Below are positions 34,053 to 43,500 of a stretch of 53,765 nt of DNA, piece after piece. The stretch is from an uncultured Bacteroidota bacterium (GTDB taxonomy: Bacteria > Bacteroidota > Bacteroidia > Flavobacteriales > Flavobacteriaceae), in the NCBI GenBank assembly GCA_902597545.1, contig CACJYD010000010.1, positions 1-53,765 on the forward strand. The letters are read 5' to 3'. Each line of letters starts with the position of its first letter. The first letter of the stretch is position 1. The notes under the pieces are model-generated. The model was not told the DNA's origin. It was given only the letters and a program-made list of their open reading frames with translations, and made no database searches. The position numbers and the translations under genes are program-made.

Positions 34053-34232
34053 TCACGACTTTTTAGCCCTGTAGTATTTTCTATAAATAATAAAAATACT
34101 TAAACCTGCCAATATATATGGAATTGCAGCCAGGTAAGCTATACCCTCATTTAGGCTTTCAGCCACCTGTTGATCTGCACCTGACTCAAGTACAGCTTTA
34201 CACATTGAACATTGTATACTGTAATAAATCAT
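34053..34232 (-). CDS. Small membrane protein with CxxC, in the oxidase cluster
   Basis: 59 aa from the ATG at 34230-34232, which overlaps the DUF420 stop (ATGA). An in-frame open stretch upstream lies inside the DUF420 gene and is unlikely to be translated. The N terminus MIYYSIQCSMCKAVLESG carries a CxxC (Cys8, Cys11), followed by a hydrophilic helix (ADQQVAESLNEGIAY) and one TM segment (about 34-51), then a basic tail. With the Cys pair outside the membrane it could bind a metal or be redox active. Similar short proteins accompany DUF420 and SCO genes in other Flavobacteriia as I recall them. Function unknown. Confidence 0.75.
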   Translation of the reverse strand: MIYYSIQCSMCKAVLESGADQQVAESLNEGIAYLAAIPYILAGLSIFIIYRKYYRAKKS

Positions 34233-34819
34233 GAGTAATAAGGTGAAATCATTAAATATACAATAACACCAGTTACAGCAACATAAAGCCATACAGGAAA
34301 TGTAACTTTAGCTATCTTTTTATGAGAAGCGAATTTTGATTGAAAAGCTCTTGAGTAACTCACCAAAACCATTGGAATTACAACTATAGACAATAAAATA
34401 TGCGTAATTAAAATAAAGAAATAAATGTATGATACTAAGCCAGATCCACCAAATGGAGTAGGATCTGTTGTTATGTGATAAGCAATGTACATTACCAAGA
34501 AAGATAAAGAAAGTGCTATGCAAACCTTTATTAGATTTTCATGAATTTTTCTTTTACCATTTTTTATATAATAAACTGCTATAACCAGAAGTACTGCTGT
34601 TAATCCGTTAATAGTTGCATATATGGGAGGAAGAAAAGTTAATGGTTTTGCTATTGGTAAGTTATCCATTAGTATAACAGAGTCATAATTTGGGATACGC
34701 ATGTCGAATACCAATTGATCATATTCCCATTTTGTAAATAAAAGTAACGCAACAACAACTGGTACCAAAATCGAAACTGCCCAAATTAATATGTCATAAA
34801 TATTATTTTTACTAGCCAT
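34229..34819 (-). CDS. DUF420 family membrane protein (oxidase-associated)
   Basis: 196 aa with about five TM helices. DUF420 features are NGLTAVLLVIAVYYIKNGK, IHENLIKVCIALSLSFLVMYIAYH and ILLSIVVIPMVLVSYSRAFQ, with conserved histidines (in KIHENLIK, IAYH, THILLS) that suggest heme or copper contact. DUF420 proteins occur beside SCO/cox genes and resemble CtaG/CcoX-like oxidase assembly factors; the precise role is unproven. Coupled to the small Cys protein and, by an eight-base overlap, to SCO1. Confidence 0.85.
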   Translation of the reverse strand: MASKNNIYDILIWAVSILVPVVVALLLFTKWEYDQLVFDMRIPNYDSVILMDNLPIAKPLTFLPPIYATINGLTAVLLVIAVYYIKNGKRKIHENLIKVCIALSLSFLVMYIAYHITTDPTPFGGSGLVSYIYFFILITHILLSIVVIPMVLVSYSRAFQSKFASHKKIAKVTFPVWLYVAVTGVIVYLMISPYYS

Positions 34820-35519
34820 TCTTCAATAGTTTAATTATATCTTCTTTAATCATGTCAATACCCTGAACATCGCTCTGGTTTGATGTGATGCCCAAATAAT
34901 AAACTATTGGGTTGCCATCTTTATCTGTTCTAGATCGAATATATCCATTCTTGTCAATTAGAGCAAAAAATCCTTGATGCTCGAAACCTCCTGCAATTGC
35001 AGGATTAACACCCGCAAATATATTAAATCCAGTATTTGATAATTCATAAACACTATCAATATTTCCGGTTAGGAAATGCCAATTTTTTGATTTTACTTCA
35101 AGTCTTTCTGAATATTCTTTTAAAACTTTTGGCGTATCGGTCAATGGATCTATCGTAAAAGATGCAATTCCAAAATCATCTCTATCTCCAAACTCTTCAT
35201 CCAATATTTTCATATTTTGATTCATCTCAATACATATTAGAGGACATGATGTAAAAAAGAATTCTGCTACATATACTTTACCAGAAAAATCTTCGTTTCC
35301 AATATATATACTGTCCTGATTTAAAAATATAAAATCAGGAACTTTTCTGGACGTGCCATTCAAATTTATAAATGATAATTTAGAAGATTTATCAATAGAT
35401 TGTGATCTTATCGAGTCAACTGTACTGTCAGTTGAGATTCTATTATAAATTTTGGGAATAAACCAATATCCAAATAAAATTATTATTATAATTAAACCTA
35501 TATAGGATTTATTTTTCAT
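34812..35519 (-). CDS. SCO1/SenC copper chaperone for cytochrome oxidase
   Basis: 235 aa with an N-terminal membrane anchor (about 5-21) and a periplasmic thioredoxin fold. The copper site is complete: Cys92 and Cys96 in FFFTSCPLICIEMN and His181 in GGFEHQGFFALID. SCO proteins deliver copper to, or reduce the cysteines of, the CuA centre of cytochrome c oxidase subunit II. It overlaps the upstream SCO-like gene by four bases. Confidence 0.92.
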   Translation of the reverse strand: MKNKSYIGLIIIIILFGYWFIPKIYNRISTDSTVDSIRSQSIDKSSKLSFINLNGTSRKVPDFIFLNQDSIYIGNEDFSGKVYVAEFFFTSCPLICIEMNQNMKILDEEFGDRDDFGIASFTIDPLTDTPKVLKEYSERLEVKSKNWHFLTGNIDSVYELSNTGFNIFAGVNPAIAGGFEHQGFFALIDKNGYIRSRTDKDGNPIVYYLGITSNQSDVQGIDMIKEDIIKLLKNG

Positions 35520-36148
35520 AAGTCTTTTCTAGTTACTCCGTTCTTTTTCAGTGCTAGTCGATATTCAGCTAAAATAATTTTAACATCATCAACCATAAAG
35601 TTATTTATGTCAGCCACTGACCTTGAATCGTAACCAAATTTTATACCATTATCATCATTTCTGCCTCTCTGTGATAATTTTTTATCAATTATATAAACAT
35701 ATGGAGAGCCATAATTATAATCTAAATTGACATCGGTTGAGAGACTATTGAAGATATCAATTATTGAATCAGTCTCTAAAAAAAGAAAATTCCATTTTTC
35801 CATATTAGTGTTTGTTCCTGATTCTAATTTATTTTTTAAATCATTTGCTAAGTTTTCGGATCCAATTGGACATATTGCAACAAACTGAAAGTCATTAAAT
35901 TGATAAAATCTTTTATATATTTTTTGATTTAAATTAAGTGCATCTCCTTGTCGATCACCAATATTGTTACCTAAGAAGAAAATAATAGAAATTTTATCCT
36001 CTAGTTTTATTTCACTGTAAGATGATGTGCTGGTAATATTATCTTTAAGAACTGGAAGCTTTGCAAAGTTATTTACTCCGGATGCAAAAAAAAGATAGGC
36101 AACTAGTGGGAGTACAAATAGTATTGTAAGTACTATGTATTTTTTCAC
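35516..36148 (-). CDS. SCO-like membrane-anchored protein lacking the copper-site cysteines
   Basis: 210 aa with an N-terminal anchor (about 4-23). It appears to keep the thioredoxin-like plan of SCO1: ISIIFFLGNNIGDRQG (54-69) occupies the place of the SCO1 FFFTSCPLIC strand-loop, and YIIDKKLSQRGRNDDNG (152-168) matches LIDKNGYIRSRTDKDG in the neighbour. Both SCO1 cysteines are absent; the one Cys at 93 is in another place. The GTG start overlaps nothing. It is intact and in a conserved location, so it is probably functional, perhaps as a structural partner in oxidase assembly. This is inference from alignment by eye. Confidence 0.75.
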   Translation of the reverse strand: MKKYIVLTILFVLPLVAYLFFASGVNNFAKLPVLKDNITSTSSYSEIKLEDKISIIFFLGNNIGDRQGDALNLNQKIYKRFYQFNDFQFVAICPIGSENLANDLKNKLESGTNTNMEKWNFLFLETDSIIDIFNSLSTDVNLDYNYGSPYVYIIDKKLSQRGRNDDNGIKFGYDSRSVADINNFMVDDVKIILAEYRLALKKNGVTRKDL

Positions 36149-36157
36149 AATAAAAAA

Positions 36158-36544
36158 TTAAAAATTCCAGCTTACAAAGCCTTCATACATGATGTCATAT
36201 ATATAATTTCCCTCAACAAGAAAAATAAATGCTGCATAAGCAATAAGAAAAATGAGTGTTATAACCACGGAAACTTGTAAACCAAATTTTTCATCTCTCA
36301 TATGCATAAAGTCCCATGTTATATAATATGCTTTAACTAAAGTTAAAATAACAAAAATCCAATTTATGAGTTTCATGGATAAGAAGTAATTCATCAAAAT
36401 TTCAGGCTTTACAATTCCAAGTGCAACTTCAATAGCTGTAACAACGGATAAGAAAATCAAAACTCCCCAAATTTTTTGAACGTTTGATTTAAACTTTACT
36501 AAGCCTCTAAATATTTCTAATTTATGTTCAGTATTGTGTGCCAT
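36158..36544 (-). CDS. Cytochrome c oxidase subunit IV family protein
   Basis: 128 aa with three TM segments. Typical features are KSNVQKIWGVLIFLSVVTAIEVALG, then LINWIFVILTLVKAYYITWDFMHM and a last TM ending in VEGNYIYD. Bacterial subunit IV helps stabilise the heme-copper oxidase. It lies between cox III and the SCO-like gene, consistent with an oxidase structural and assembly operon. Confidence 0.88.
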   Translation of the reverse strand: MAHNTEHKLEIFRGLVKFKSNVQKIWGVLIFLSVVTAIEVALGIVKPEILMNYFLSMKLINWIFVILTLVKAYYITWDFMHMRDEKFGLQVSVVITLIFLIAYAAFIFLVEGNYIYDIMYEGFVSWNF

Positions 36545-36550
36545 AATGAA

Positions 36551-37528
36551 TTAAACTAAGTAAAAGAATGTGAATACAAAAACCCAAACTAAATCAACAA
36601 AATGCCAATAAAGTCCTACTTTTTCAACCATCTCATAGTGTCCTCTGCGTTCATAAGTTCCTAAAAGAACATTTATAAAAATAATTATATTAATAATTAC
36701 ACCAGAAAAAACATGGAAACCATGAAAGCCAGTAATAAAAAAGAAGAAATCAGCAAATAACCTGTTGCCATATTCATTTCTAATTAGATTTGCCCCTTGA
36801 ACCACATAAACAGCTTGCATGACTTTTTCAATGGATTCTTCTCTGTTTAAGATTATCTTATGTCCCTTGTCATCTACTTTTTCAACTCTAACTAAAATTG
36901 ATGGATCAGCCATGAAACCTTCAGTTACCTCTTCAACTGAATATTGATCTAGAGCTGGCTCGCTTCTAAACCACAAACCATTATTACTTTTATGCTGTTC
37001 TCTGTACTCAGGTTTATAGACAGCAAATTCATCAATTGAAACTCTTTTATTTGAAGAAGCATCGACAAACTGAATAATCATACCTCCCTTAGTTTCTAAT
37101 GCGCCATATTCTCCTTTGATAAAGTTTTTCCATTCCCAAGCTTGAGAGCCAACAAATACAGCTCCTCCAATTATAGTTAGAAACATGTAAAAAACTACTC
37201 TATCTTTTTGATTGTTATGTCCAGCGTCAACAGCCAAAACCATTGTAACAGATGAAAAAATCAAAATAAATGTCATCAATGCAACATAATACATAGGTGC
37301 ATCAACACCATGTAACCCAGGAAAGTGAGTAAATACCTCATCAGCTATAGGCCATGAGTCAATATGTTTAAATCTTGCAAAACCATAAGAAATTAAAAAA
37401 CCTGTAAATGTTAAGGCATCTGATACTATGAAAAACCACATCATGAGTTTGCCATAGCTAGCATTTAGCGGTCTAGGTTCTGTTGTTAATTCAGGTTGAA
37501 GATCTGCGGAAGAAACAGTTGAACTCAT
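36551..37528 (-). CDS. Cytochrome c oxidase subunit III with a large soluble insertion
   Basis: 325 aa from the ATG at 37526-37528; an upstream TTG would add two residues. TM helices lie near 27-48, 78-100, 112-130, 262-285 and 305-325, and typical subunit III motifs include YGKLMMWFFIVSDALTF, GFHGFHVFSGVI and GLYWHFVDLVWVFVFTFFYL. Between helices 3 and 4 is a hydrophilic stretch of about 115 residues (137-253), which is absent from the second subunit III gene next to it and from ordinary subunit III. Similar long forms exist in Flavobacteriia. Confidence 0.9.
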   Translation of the reverse strand: MSSTVSSADLQPELTTEPRPLNASYGKLMMWFFIVSDALTFTGFLISYGFARFKHIDSWPIADEVFTHFPGLHGVDAPMYYVALMTFILIFSSVTMVLAVDAGHNNQKDRVVFYMFLTIIGGAVFVGSQAWEWKNFIKGEYGALETKGGMIIQFVDASSNKRVSIDEFAVYKPEYREQHKSNNGLWFRSEPALDQYSVEEVTEGFMADPSILVRVEKVDDKGHKIILNREESIEKVMQAVYVVQGANLIRNEYGNRLFADFFFFITGFHGFHVFSGVIINIIIFINVLLGTYERRGHYEMVEKVGLYWHFVDLVWVFVFTFFYLV

Positions 37529-37561
37529 TAACAAAAATCTTTTATCAAAGTTAAGTAAATT

Positions 37562-38137
37562 TTATCCAAAGAAATAGAAAAATAAAAACAAATACACCCA
37601 TAAAATGTCCAAAAAATGCCAAAAGTATATACCAAGCTCAAAACCAAGCTTATTTGTCGTGTATTTGTTTTTAACTGTGTTATAAATTAAGACAGACAAA
37701 ACAATTAATCCAGCAAGAAGATGTATACCATGTAGAAAGGTTAATACATAAATAAATGAGGTTGTAATAGTACTTTGAGCACCTGCAAAAAAATAACCCA
37801 TTTCTATTAAACTCTTAAAAGAATAAAATTGTAAAAAACAAAAAATTATGCCAAGCAAAAATGTAGTTGTAAGCCATGTAATAACTTTATTTTTTGATTG
37901 ATTTGTTTTTAAATAATAATATGAAATTTGAATTGTAAGACTACTAAGTACAATTATTAATGTGCTGTAAAAAAATAACTTTGGCAATTGGAAGTCTACA
38001 AGCCAATCTGGTCTTCCCTTGCTAACTAAGTAAGCACTTGTAAGTCCAGCAAATGTCATTGTTATACTTAATAATGCAAATAATAACATCATTTTTTTTG
38101 CCCTTACTTTGTTTGTATTTAGATTACTTTGACTCAT
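37562..38137 (-). CDS. Cytochrome c oxidase subunit III (short, second copy)
   Basis: 191 aa with five TM segments. Motifs are KKMMLLFALLSITMTFAGL, FFYSTLIIVLSSLTIQISYY, FLHGIHLLAGLIVLS and a terminal YFWHFLDILWVYLFLFFYF, all typical of heme-copper oxidase subunit III. It lacks the insertion of the adjacent copy. Its ATG overlaps the heme O synthase stop. The catalytic subunits I and II are not in this window and presumably lie elsewhere on the chromosome. Confidence 0.9.
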   Translation of the reverse strand: MSQSNLNTNKVRAKKMMLLFALLSITMTFAGLTSAYLVSKGRPDWLVDFQLPKLFFYSTLIIVLSSLTIQISYYYLKTNQSKNKVITWLTTTFLLGIIFCFLQFYSFKSLIEMGYFFAGAQSTITTSFIYVLTFLHGIHLLAGLIVLSVLIYNTVKNKYTTNKLGFELGIYFWHFLDILWVYLFLFFYFFG

Positions 38138-39000
38138 ATAAACTTATCAATAATATATACTAATTGAATTGAAGTTAGATAAAAAATTGTGAATAAAAAC
38201 AGTCTTCTCGCAGATTCAGTATTCATTCTATTATATAAATTAACAGCAAACATCAACATTAATATTCCCAAAACTAGTACAATAATTGCTCCATAAATAC
38301 TTAGGGATAAAGTACCTGTTAATCCAGAATAAGGGAATATTGAAATTATAATCATCCATATGACGTATAATATAATTTGTATAGCAGTTTTTTTGTCCTT
38401 CTTTCCAGTTGGCAGCATATTAAATCCAGCTTTTTTATAGTCATCATCCAGCATCCATCCCAATGCCCAAAAGTGAGGAAATTGCCAAAAAAATTGAATC
38501 ATAAAAAGAGTGCCTGGTTCAATACCAAAACTATTTGTAGCTGCAACCCAACCTAACATAAATGGTATCGCACCGGGTATTGCACCCACAAATACGGACA
38601 AAGGAGTAATAGGTTTTAACGGTGTATAAATACATGTATATATAAAGACTGATACAGCAGCAAAAAATGCCGTTTTGTAATTGATTGTGTATAATATTGA
38701 CAGTCCTGCAATAGTCAATAGAACAGAAATCCAAAAAGCGTTTGACGTTGATATTTCTTTTGTTGGAAGTGGCCTTGTTTTTGTTCTATCCATTAAAGCA
38801 TCTTTATCCTTTTCAATTATCTGATTAAAAGAATTTGATGCTCCAACCATACAATAACCGCCAATAAGAAGAAGTAATATTTCAGAAAAATTGACTAGTT
38901 CTACTGCTAAAACATATCCAGCAAGGGTTGAGAAAACAACACTAAACGAAAGTCTCGCTTTAGTCAACGATAAGAAAACTTTGGATTTATTTAGAAACAC
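38134..39000 (-). CDS. ctaB: Heme O synthase (protoheme IX farnesyltransferase)
   Basis: 288 aa with about eight or nine TM helices of the UbiA superfamily. The prenyl-diphosphate motif is NSFNQIIEKDKDALMDRTKTRP (about 56-77 region), and the second is FWALGWMLDDDYKKAGFNML. It attaches farnesyl to heme B for oxidase assembly. The start is GTG at 38998-39000, and a promoter-like element lies in the 51-base gap upstream, making it the first gene of the oxidase operon. Confidence 0.94.
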   Translation of the reverse strand: MFLNKSKVFLSLTKARLSFSVVFSTLAGYVLAVELVNFSEILLLLIGGYCMVGASNSFNQIIEKDKDALMDRTKTRPLPTKEISTSNAFWISVLLTIAGLSILYTINYKTAFFAAVSVFIYTCIYTPLKPITPLSVFVGAIPGAIPFMLGWVAATNSFGIEPGTLFMIQFFWQFPHFWALGWMLDDDYKKAGFNMLPTGKKDKKTAIQIILYVIWMIIISIFPYSGLTGTLSLSIYGAIIVLVLGILMLMFAVNLYNRMNTESARRLFLFTIFYLTSIQLVYIIDKFI

Positions 39001-39017
39001 AATAAAATAAAAGAATG

Positions 39018-39048
39018 TAAAATTAGTCTAAAAAAATCCCTGGGCAAA
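39018..39048 (-). promoter_or_regulatory. Candidate promoter of the heme O synthase/oxidase operon
   Basis: On the minus strand TTTG (39045-39048) and TAATTTTA (39018-39025) are separated by 19 bases. This fits the Bacteroidota -33/-7 layout with one mismatch in the -7 box. The start would fall about 13 bases before the ctaB GTG. It lies in the only sizeable gap between tonB and the oxidase genes. Confidence 0.5.
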
Positions 39049-39051
39049 TAA

Positions 39052-39753
39052 TTATTGCAACTTAAATATGATAGGGATACTAAATGGAACTCTCACAGGT
39101 CTTCCTCTTTGTTTACCAGGTGTCATTTTTGGCAATTTACCAATAATTCTTGAGGCCTCTTTTTCTAAATTTTTATCTGGTCCTCTAGTTCTAATAGCAG
39201 TTATTGATCCATCTTTAGCTATAGTAAACTGGACAAAAACTCTTCCTTGTATACCCATCTCCTGAGCAATTTCAGGATATCTGAAATTTCTCGCGATATG
39301 TTTTTGTATTTGTTCTTGAAAACAAGACCTTCTTTGAGACTTTGGAACTCTTTCACATCCCGGATATAATGGAACATCTTCAATTATGGCAAAAGGGACA
39401 TCTAAATCTAAATCTTCTTCAACTACTTCAACTTCTTCAACAATTTCTTCTTGATCAGTTTCAGTGGATTCGATTATTGTTTCTTCTATCTCTTCCTCAT
39501 CCTCTACAACTTCAATTATTTCGGGGGCAGGTGGAGGTGGAGGTGGCGGGGGTGTTTTTAATTGCTCAGTAATAGGAATTTCTTCATCGTCATCATCATC
39601 AACATCTAATGCAATATACCCATAGCCATCATCATCATAGTTTTTATATTCAATTGCTTGCCAGGAAACAAATAAGACTATAAATAAACCAATGGAAAAG
39701 TAAAATGTACTTTTTTTATTTAAGTCAGCTTTTGGATTTTTTTTAGACCTCAT
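39052..39753 (-). CDS. TonB energy transducer with acidic/proline linker
   Basis: 233 aa. A short cytoplasmic basic N terminus precedes one TM (about 15-33), then a linker with an Asp cluster (DDDDDEE, 53-58), a run of Pro (68-75) and a Glu-rich stretch to about 118. The C-terminal TonB domain begins near 140 and includes FRYPEIAQEMGIQGRVFVQF, IAKDGSITAIRTRGPDK and VRVPFSIPIIFKL. It couples the proton gradient from an ExbB/D-type motor to TonB-dependent receptors; ExbB/D are not here. It lies 6 bases after vanZ. Confidence 0.92.
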   Translation of the reverse strand: MRSKKNPKADLNKKSTFYFSIGLFIVLFVSWQAIEYKNYDDDGYGYIALDVDDDDDEEIPITEQLKTPPPPPPPPAPEIIEVVEDEEEIEETIIESTETDQEEIVEEVEVVEEDLDLDVPFAIIEDVPLYPGCERVPKSQRRSCFQEQIQKHIARNFRYPEIAQEMGIQGRVFVQFTIAKDGSITAIRTRGPDKNLEKEASRIIGKLPKMTPGKQRGRPVRVPFSIPIIFKLQ

Positions 39754-39759
39754 TCTTCG

Positions 39760-40119
39760 CTAAAGTAATTTTTTTTTTATACAGTACAAAATAAATATTC
39801 CAAATATAACCCCTAAACTATTTGCTACTAAATCTCCTAAGTCAAAATATCTTCCAAAAGGAAGAATATGTTGGAAAATTTCTAAAACAAATCCAAAAAA
39901 TATTGCAAATAATAGCAATTTGAAAGTTGAGTTGTAAAGATTCTTTGAGGCGAAAGACCATAAAATTGTCAATGAAAAATACATGATAAAGTGTACCAAC
40001 TTATCAATTTCAAATAATTGAAATCTTGAAATACCAAGATCTGGAACAGGTATTAAAGAAAAAATTATCAGACATAAAGTATAGTAAACGGCAATTTTAG
40101 AAATATATCTTCTATCCAA
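39760..40119 (-). CDS. VanZ-like family small membrane protein
   Basis: 119 aa with four TM segments. VanZ-like features are FEIDKLVHFIMYFSLTILW (conserved D-K-x-x-H-F) and FGFVLEIFQHILPFGRYFDL (conserved E-x-x-Q and R-x-x-D), followed by GDLVANSLGVIFGIF. The biochemical role of this family is unclear. The start appears to be TTG (40117-40119) inside the last codons of gcvH, an eight-base overlap. It sits in the conserved gcvH-vanZ-tonB order. Confidence 0.85.
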   Translation of the reverse strand: MDRRYISKIAVYYTLCLIIFSLIPVPDLGISRFQLFEIDKLVHFIMYFSLTILWSFASKNLYNSTFKLLLFAIFFGFVLEIFQHILPFGRYFDLGDLVANSLGVIFGIFILYCIKKKLL

Positions 40120-40489
40120 TCAAGTCCTTGTATTGATTATTATCAAGAAGCTCACTTATCTCATCAACATTAGATACCTCAACTTTGATTATCCATCCAT
40201 CTTCGTAAGGTGAATCATTTATAGATTCTGGTGAATCTGAAAGATTTTCGTTAAACTCAATAATTTTTCCTGACATAGGTAAAAATAAATCCGACACTGT
40301 TTTAACAGCCTCAACTGTTCCAAAAACATCATCTTTATCTAATGTTTCATCTAATGTATCAACTTCAACATAAACAATATCTCCAAGTTCGCTTTGAGCA
40401 AAGTCTGTAATTCCCACTGTTGCGATATTGCCATCAAGTTTAATCCATTCATGATCTTTAGTATACTTTAAGTTTTCCTTTATATCCAT
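40112..40489 (-). CDS. gcvH: Glycine cleavage system H protein
   Basis: 125 aa, normal length. The lipoyl-bearing lysine is Lys63 in GTVEAVKTVSDLFLP. Flanking blocks YTKDHEWIKLDGNIATVGIT and SYEDGWI-type C-terminal segment (here SPYEDGWIIKVE) are typical. It shuttles the aminomethyl group between P, T and L proteins during glycine oxidation. Those partners are not in the window. It is downstream of sprA, a linkage common in Flavobacteriia. Confidence 0.95.
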   Translation of the reverse strand: MDIKENLKYTKDHEWIKLDGNIATVGITDFAQSELGDIVYVEVDTLDETLDKDDVFGTVEAVKTVSDLFLPMSGKIIEFNENLSDSPESINDSPYEDGWIIKVEVSNVDEISELLDNNQYKDLIG

Positions 40490-40532
40490 TTTCCTAAATT
40501 ATAACTTAAGTTAGATAAAAAAAAATAAATTT

Positions 40533-43500
40533 TTAATTTCCAAAACTATATCTTAAAGTAAACCCAGATCGAATATTTGTTTGAGGAAAAGCAGTTGAAA
40601 TTTCATACTTAGAAAACAGATGATCATAGAAAAAAATTGTTGAAAAACTTTTACTTAATGCATAATCAGCACTAAGCTTGAGAGAAAAAATAGATTGCCC
40701 TGCAGAAACTTTATTATCATCAATTTCTAGGTTTCTAATTACAGTTATATTTTTTCTAAGGTTTAAATCAACTTTTGCATTTAAATCTCCTACAAAATTA
40801 TTTCCATTTGAAGCTAAATTTGATCTTAGTCTCAAATTTTTAATCCTGTATCCCATCCCTAATGTGTACTCATTTCCCCATGATTCAGTAATTAAATTAT
40901 TTGCTAAACTTAATGAAACTGCTCTATCTTTAATAACATCAAATATAATCCTTAAAGAATTTTTTAATTCAAAATCTAACCTTACAAGCGGATTAAATTG
41001 CTCAACTAAATTAATATTAGAAAAAATTATTTTATCAAAATAATTTCCTGAATTATCAATACCATTCTGTGTAAAATTCAAATTATAATTAAAATTATTA
41101 ATTGTAAAATTCGATCTGTATCCGTGTTGAATAGAAACACGTGAGAAAACTTTATCAAAAAGCTTCTCTAGTCCGTCGTACTGTAATGTCCAATTTAATT
41201 TTGGATTGCTTGTAATTGGTGTTAACGAAACTCTTGAGACATCAATCCCTGTATATGCGGATAAGAACGAAGGAATCAAAACAGCCTGACTCTCTTTGCT
41301 AAAGCCAAGTGGGAAACCATCACTATCATAACTTACATTTCCTAGATTTTTTAAAGAAATAAGTCGATTTGCAATCTGAATCCTATTTTTCTTAAAATTT
41401 TCAAAGTCATTAGAAAATTCAACAGATCTATCTTTAAATGATGTTCTCAACATATTACTTGAAATAGAAAAATTTCCATAAAAACTACCATTGATTGCAT
41501 TATAGTTATTTTCGATTATTGAATAATTTTCAGAGAAATTATTTGAATAAGTTCTATTGGCATTTAAATCAATTTTAAGATTTTTAAATAATTCTATTTC
41601 TGCAGATAAATCAAACTTTGAATTATATACTTTTTGAAACTGCTGATTGAAACTATTAAATGTTGTCAACCAACCATTTTTAGCAATCTCATACCTAATA
41701 TCTTTTTGAGATCCAAATACAAAACCAAAAGACGGTTTTAATGTACCTAAAAATCCTATTGAGGGTATATATCCTGGCAAAACCTTACCTGAATTTTCAC
41801 TGTAAGTTGTTCTGACTCTTTTTATTGAGGTTAGAAAATTAAATAAAAAGTTATTTTTTTGGAAATTTATCTGTCTGTAGAGTTTATCTAGATTTACAGC
41901 TAAATTCAATGTTTGGTTGTTTGAATTTTGAATAGTATTGACTCTACCCAATTTATTTCCAAACTGATCAGTAACATTATTTAATATATCTGAACCCCGC
42001 TGCCAATTAAAGTTTCCATTGTATGAATAATTTGCATCGATAAAATCTAAAAATGGGAAATTTGAAATAGGAAGATTATAATTAGCTGTAAAATTCTGAT
42101 TATAGAAATTAGGCTCTCCAACGTTAAAAAACTTTTCAAATAATTCCAACCTATTTCTTTCAGTTGTATTTATTCCATCAGTGAAAGATGGTATTAAACT
42201 AGAGTTTGATGCATTATAATTTAAAATTAATGACTTTGAGAGGTTATGTGATATTGAAAGTAGCCAATCAAACATAAACTTAGATTGTGTAAATTCTGGT
42301 ATAGGAATTTGATTTTCTGAGATTATACCTGAATAATTTATCTCTCTAAACTTTTGTTTAAACAAAGACCTGTTAAAATTCCCAGAAAAAGTTAAACTAT
42401 TGGGCAATGGATTAAAATTAAATTCCTTTAACCACTTTAAATATTTTGAATCTTTATTTTCAAGAAATTTTTCAAAAGGATAAATATTTAGATTATTAAA
42501 ATTATAGGAATATTGAGCATTAGCTATTACCATTTTTTTATTGGAATACTCCATTTCAAAATCTCTATAGTTATTTTCGGAATAAGTGTAGGATAGATTT
42601 ATATTTTCAATATCATATAATTTAGGTTTTTTATCATTAGTTTTTCTTTTTGATAAACCAAGAATACTAAAGCTTTTAGAGTTAGAAACTAACCTAGATT
42701 GGTTTAGTACAGAATCTCTATTTTCTGTAATTTCAAGAATTTTGTCTAGATCTATATCATTGTAATATGAGTCGTATTTGGATTTTGTTAATTCTTGAGA
42801 ATAGGTATAACTTAATGGAATTTGGAGTCCCCATTTTTCCGGGAAAAGCTGTCCTGCATTAACATTGCTTATGAAAGAATATTGGCTGTAATTTTCGTTG
42901 CTTGTTTCATTTGGTGATTTATCAACTGAACCAAAGCCATCTGTGGACATCCTTCCACTAAAAGCAACATTAGCAAAATCAGCAAGATTTGCATCAAAAT
43001 TTGCTACTGCTGACCATCCCCCATTACCATCAATTTCCGAAAGTCTTAATTCATTGAACCACACTTCTCCAGAAAGATTATTTCCAATTTTTTCTGATGG
43101 ATTTTTAAGTCCTAGTGTTATCGTTTTTATTCTTCCTAGCGATGGATTTCCTTTTATTGAAAATTTATATTTTTTTTGACCAGGCAGATTGCTGATTGGA
43201 CTAAACTCATCAATCATATTTAAATCATTATCAAAATAAATTGCATCATTAAATTGAGTTCTTTTAGAGATTAATTTTAATTTAATTTCTAAAAACTTTT
43301 CCAAATTAAAATCAATTGAATTACTTTCAGGTTGCCAAACTTTTTCTGGACTATACCTATTGGATTGGCCCAAATTATATGAAGTTGGTTTTAATGGTAC
43401 CTCAATTTGATAATAATTTTCATTAATGTCATTACCAAACCTTAAAAAAGCAACAAGTCTTTCGTCATATTTTTCATCAGCACCATCTCCAGGAAGTGGT

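Noticed and set aside
35516-36148. Reading the SCO-like gene as a decayed pseudogene
   Set aside because: The frame is intact, keeps a membrane anchor and C-terminal motifs, and is coupled to its neighbours; loss of Cys looks like specialisation.
40678-41043. 121-aa antisense open frame inside sprA
   Set aside because: The opposite strand encodes SprA continuously; the frame shows no motif and is a by-product of AT-rich codon use.
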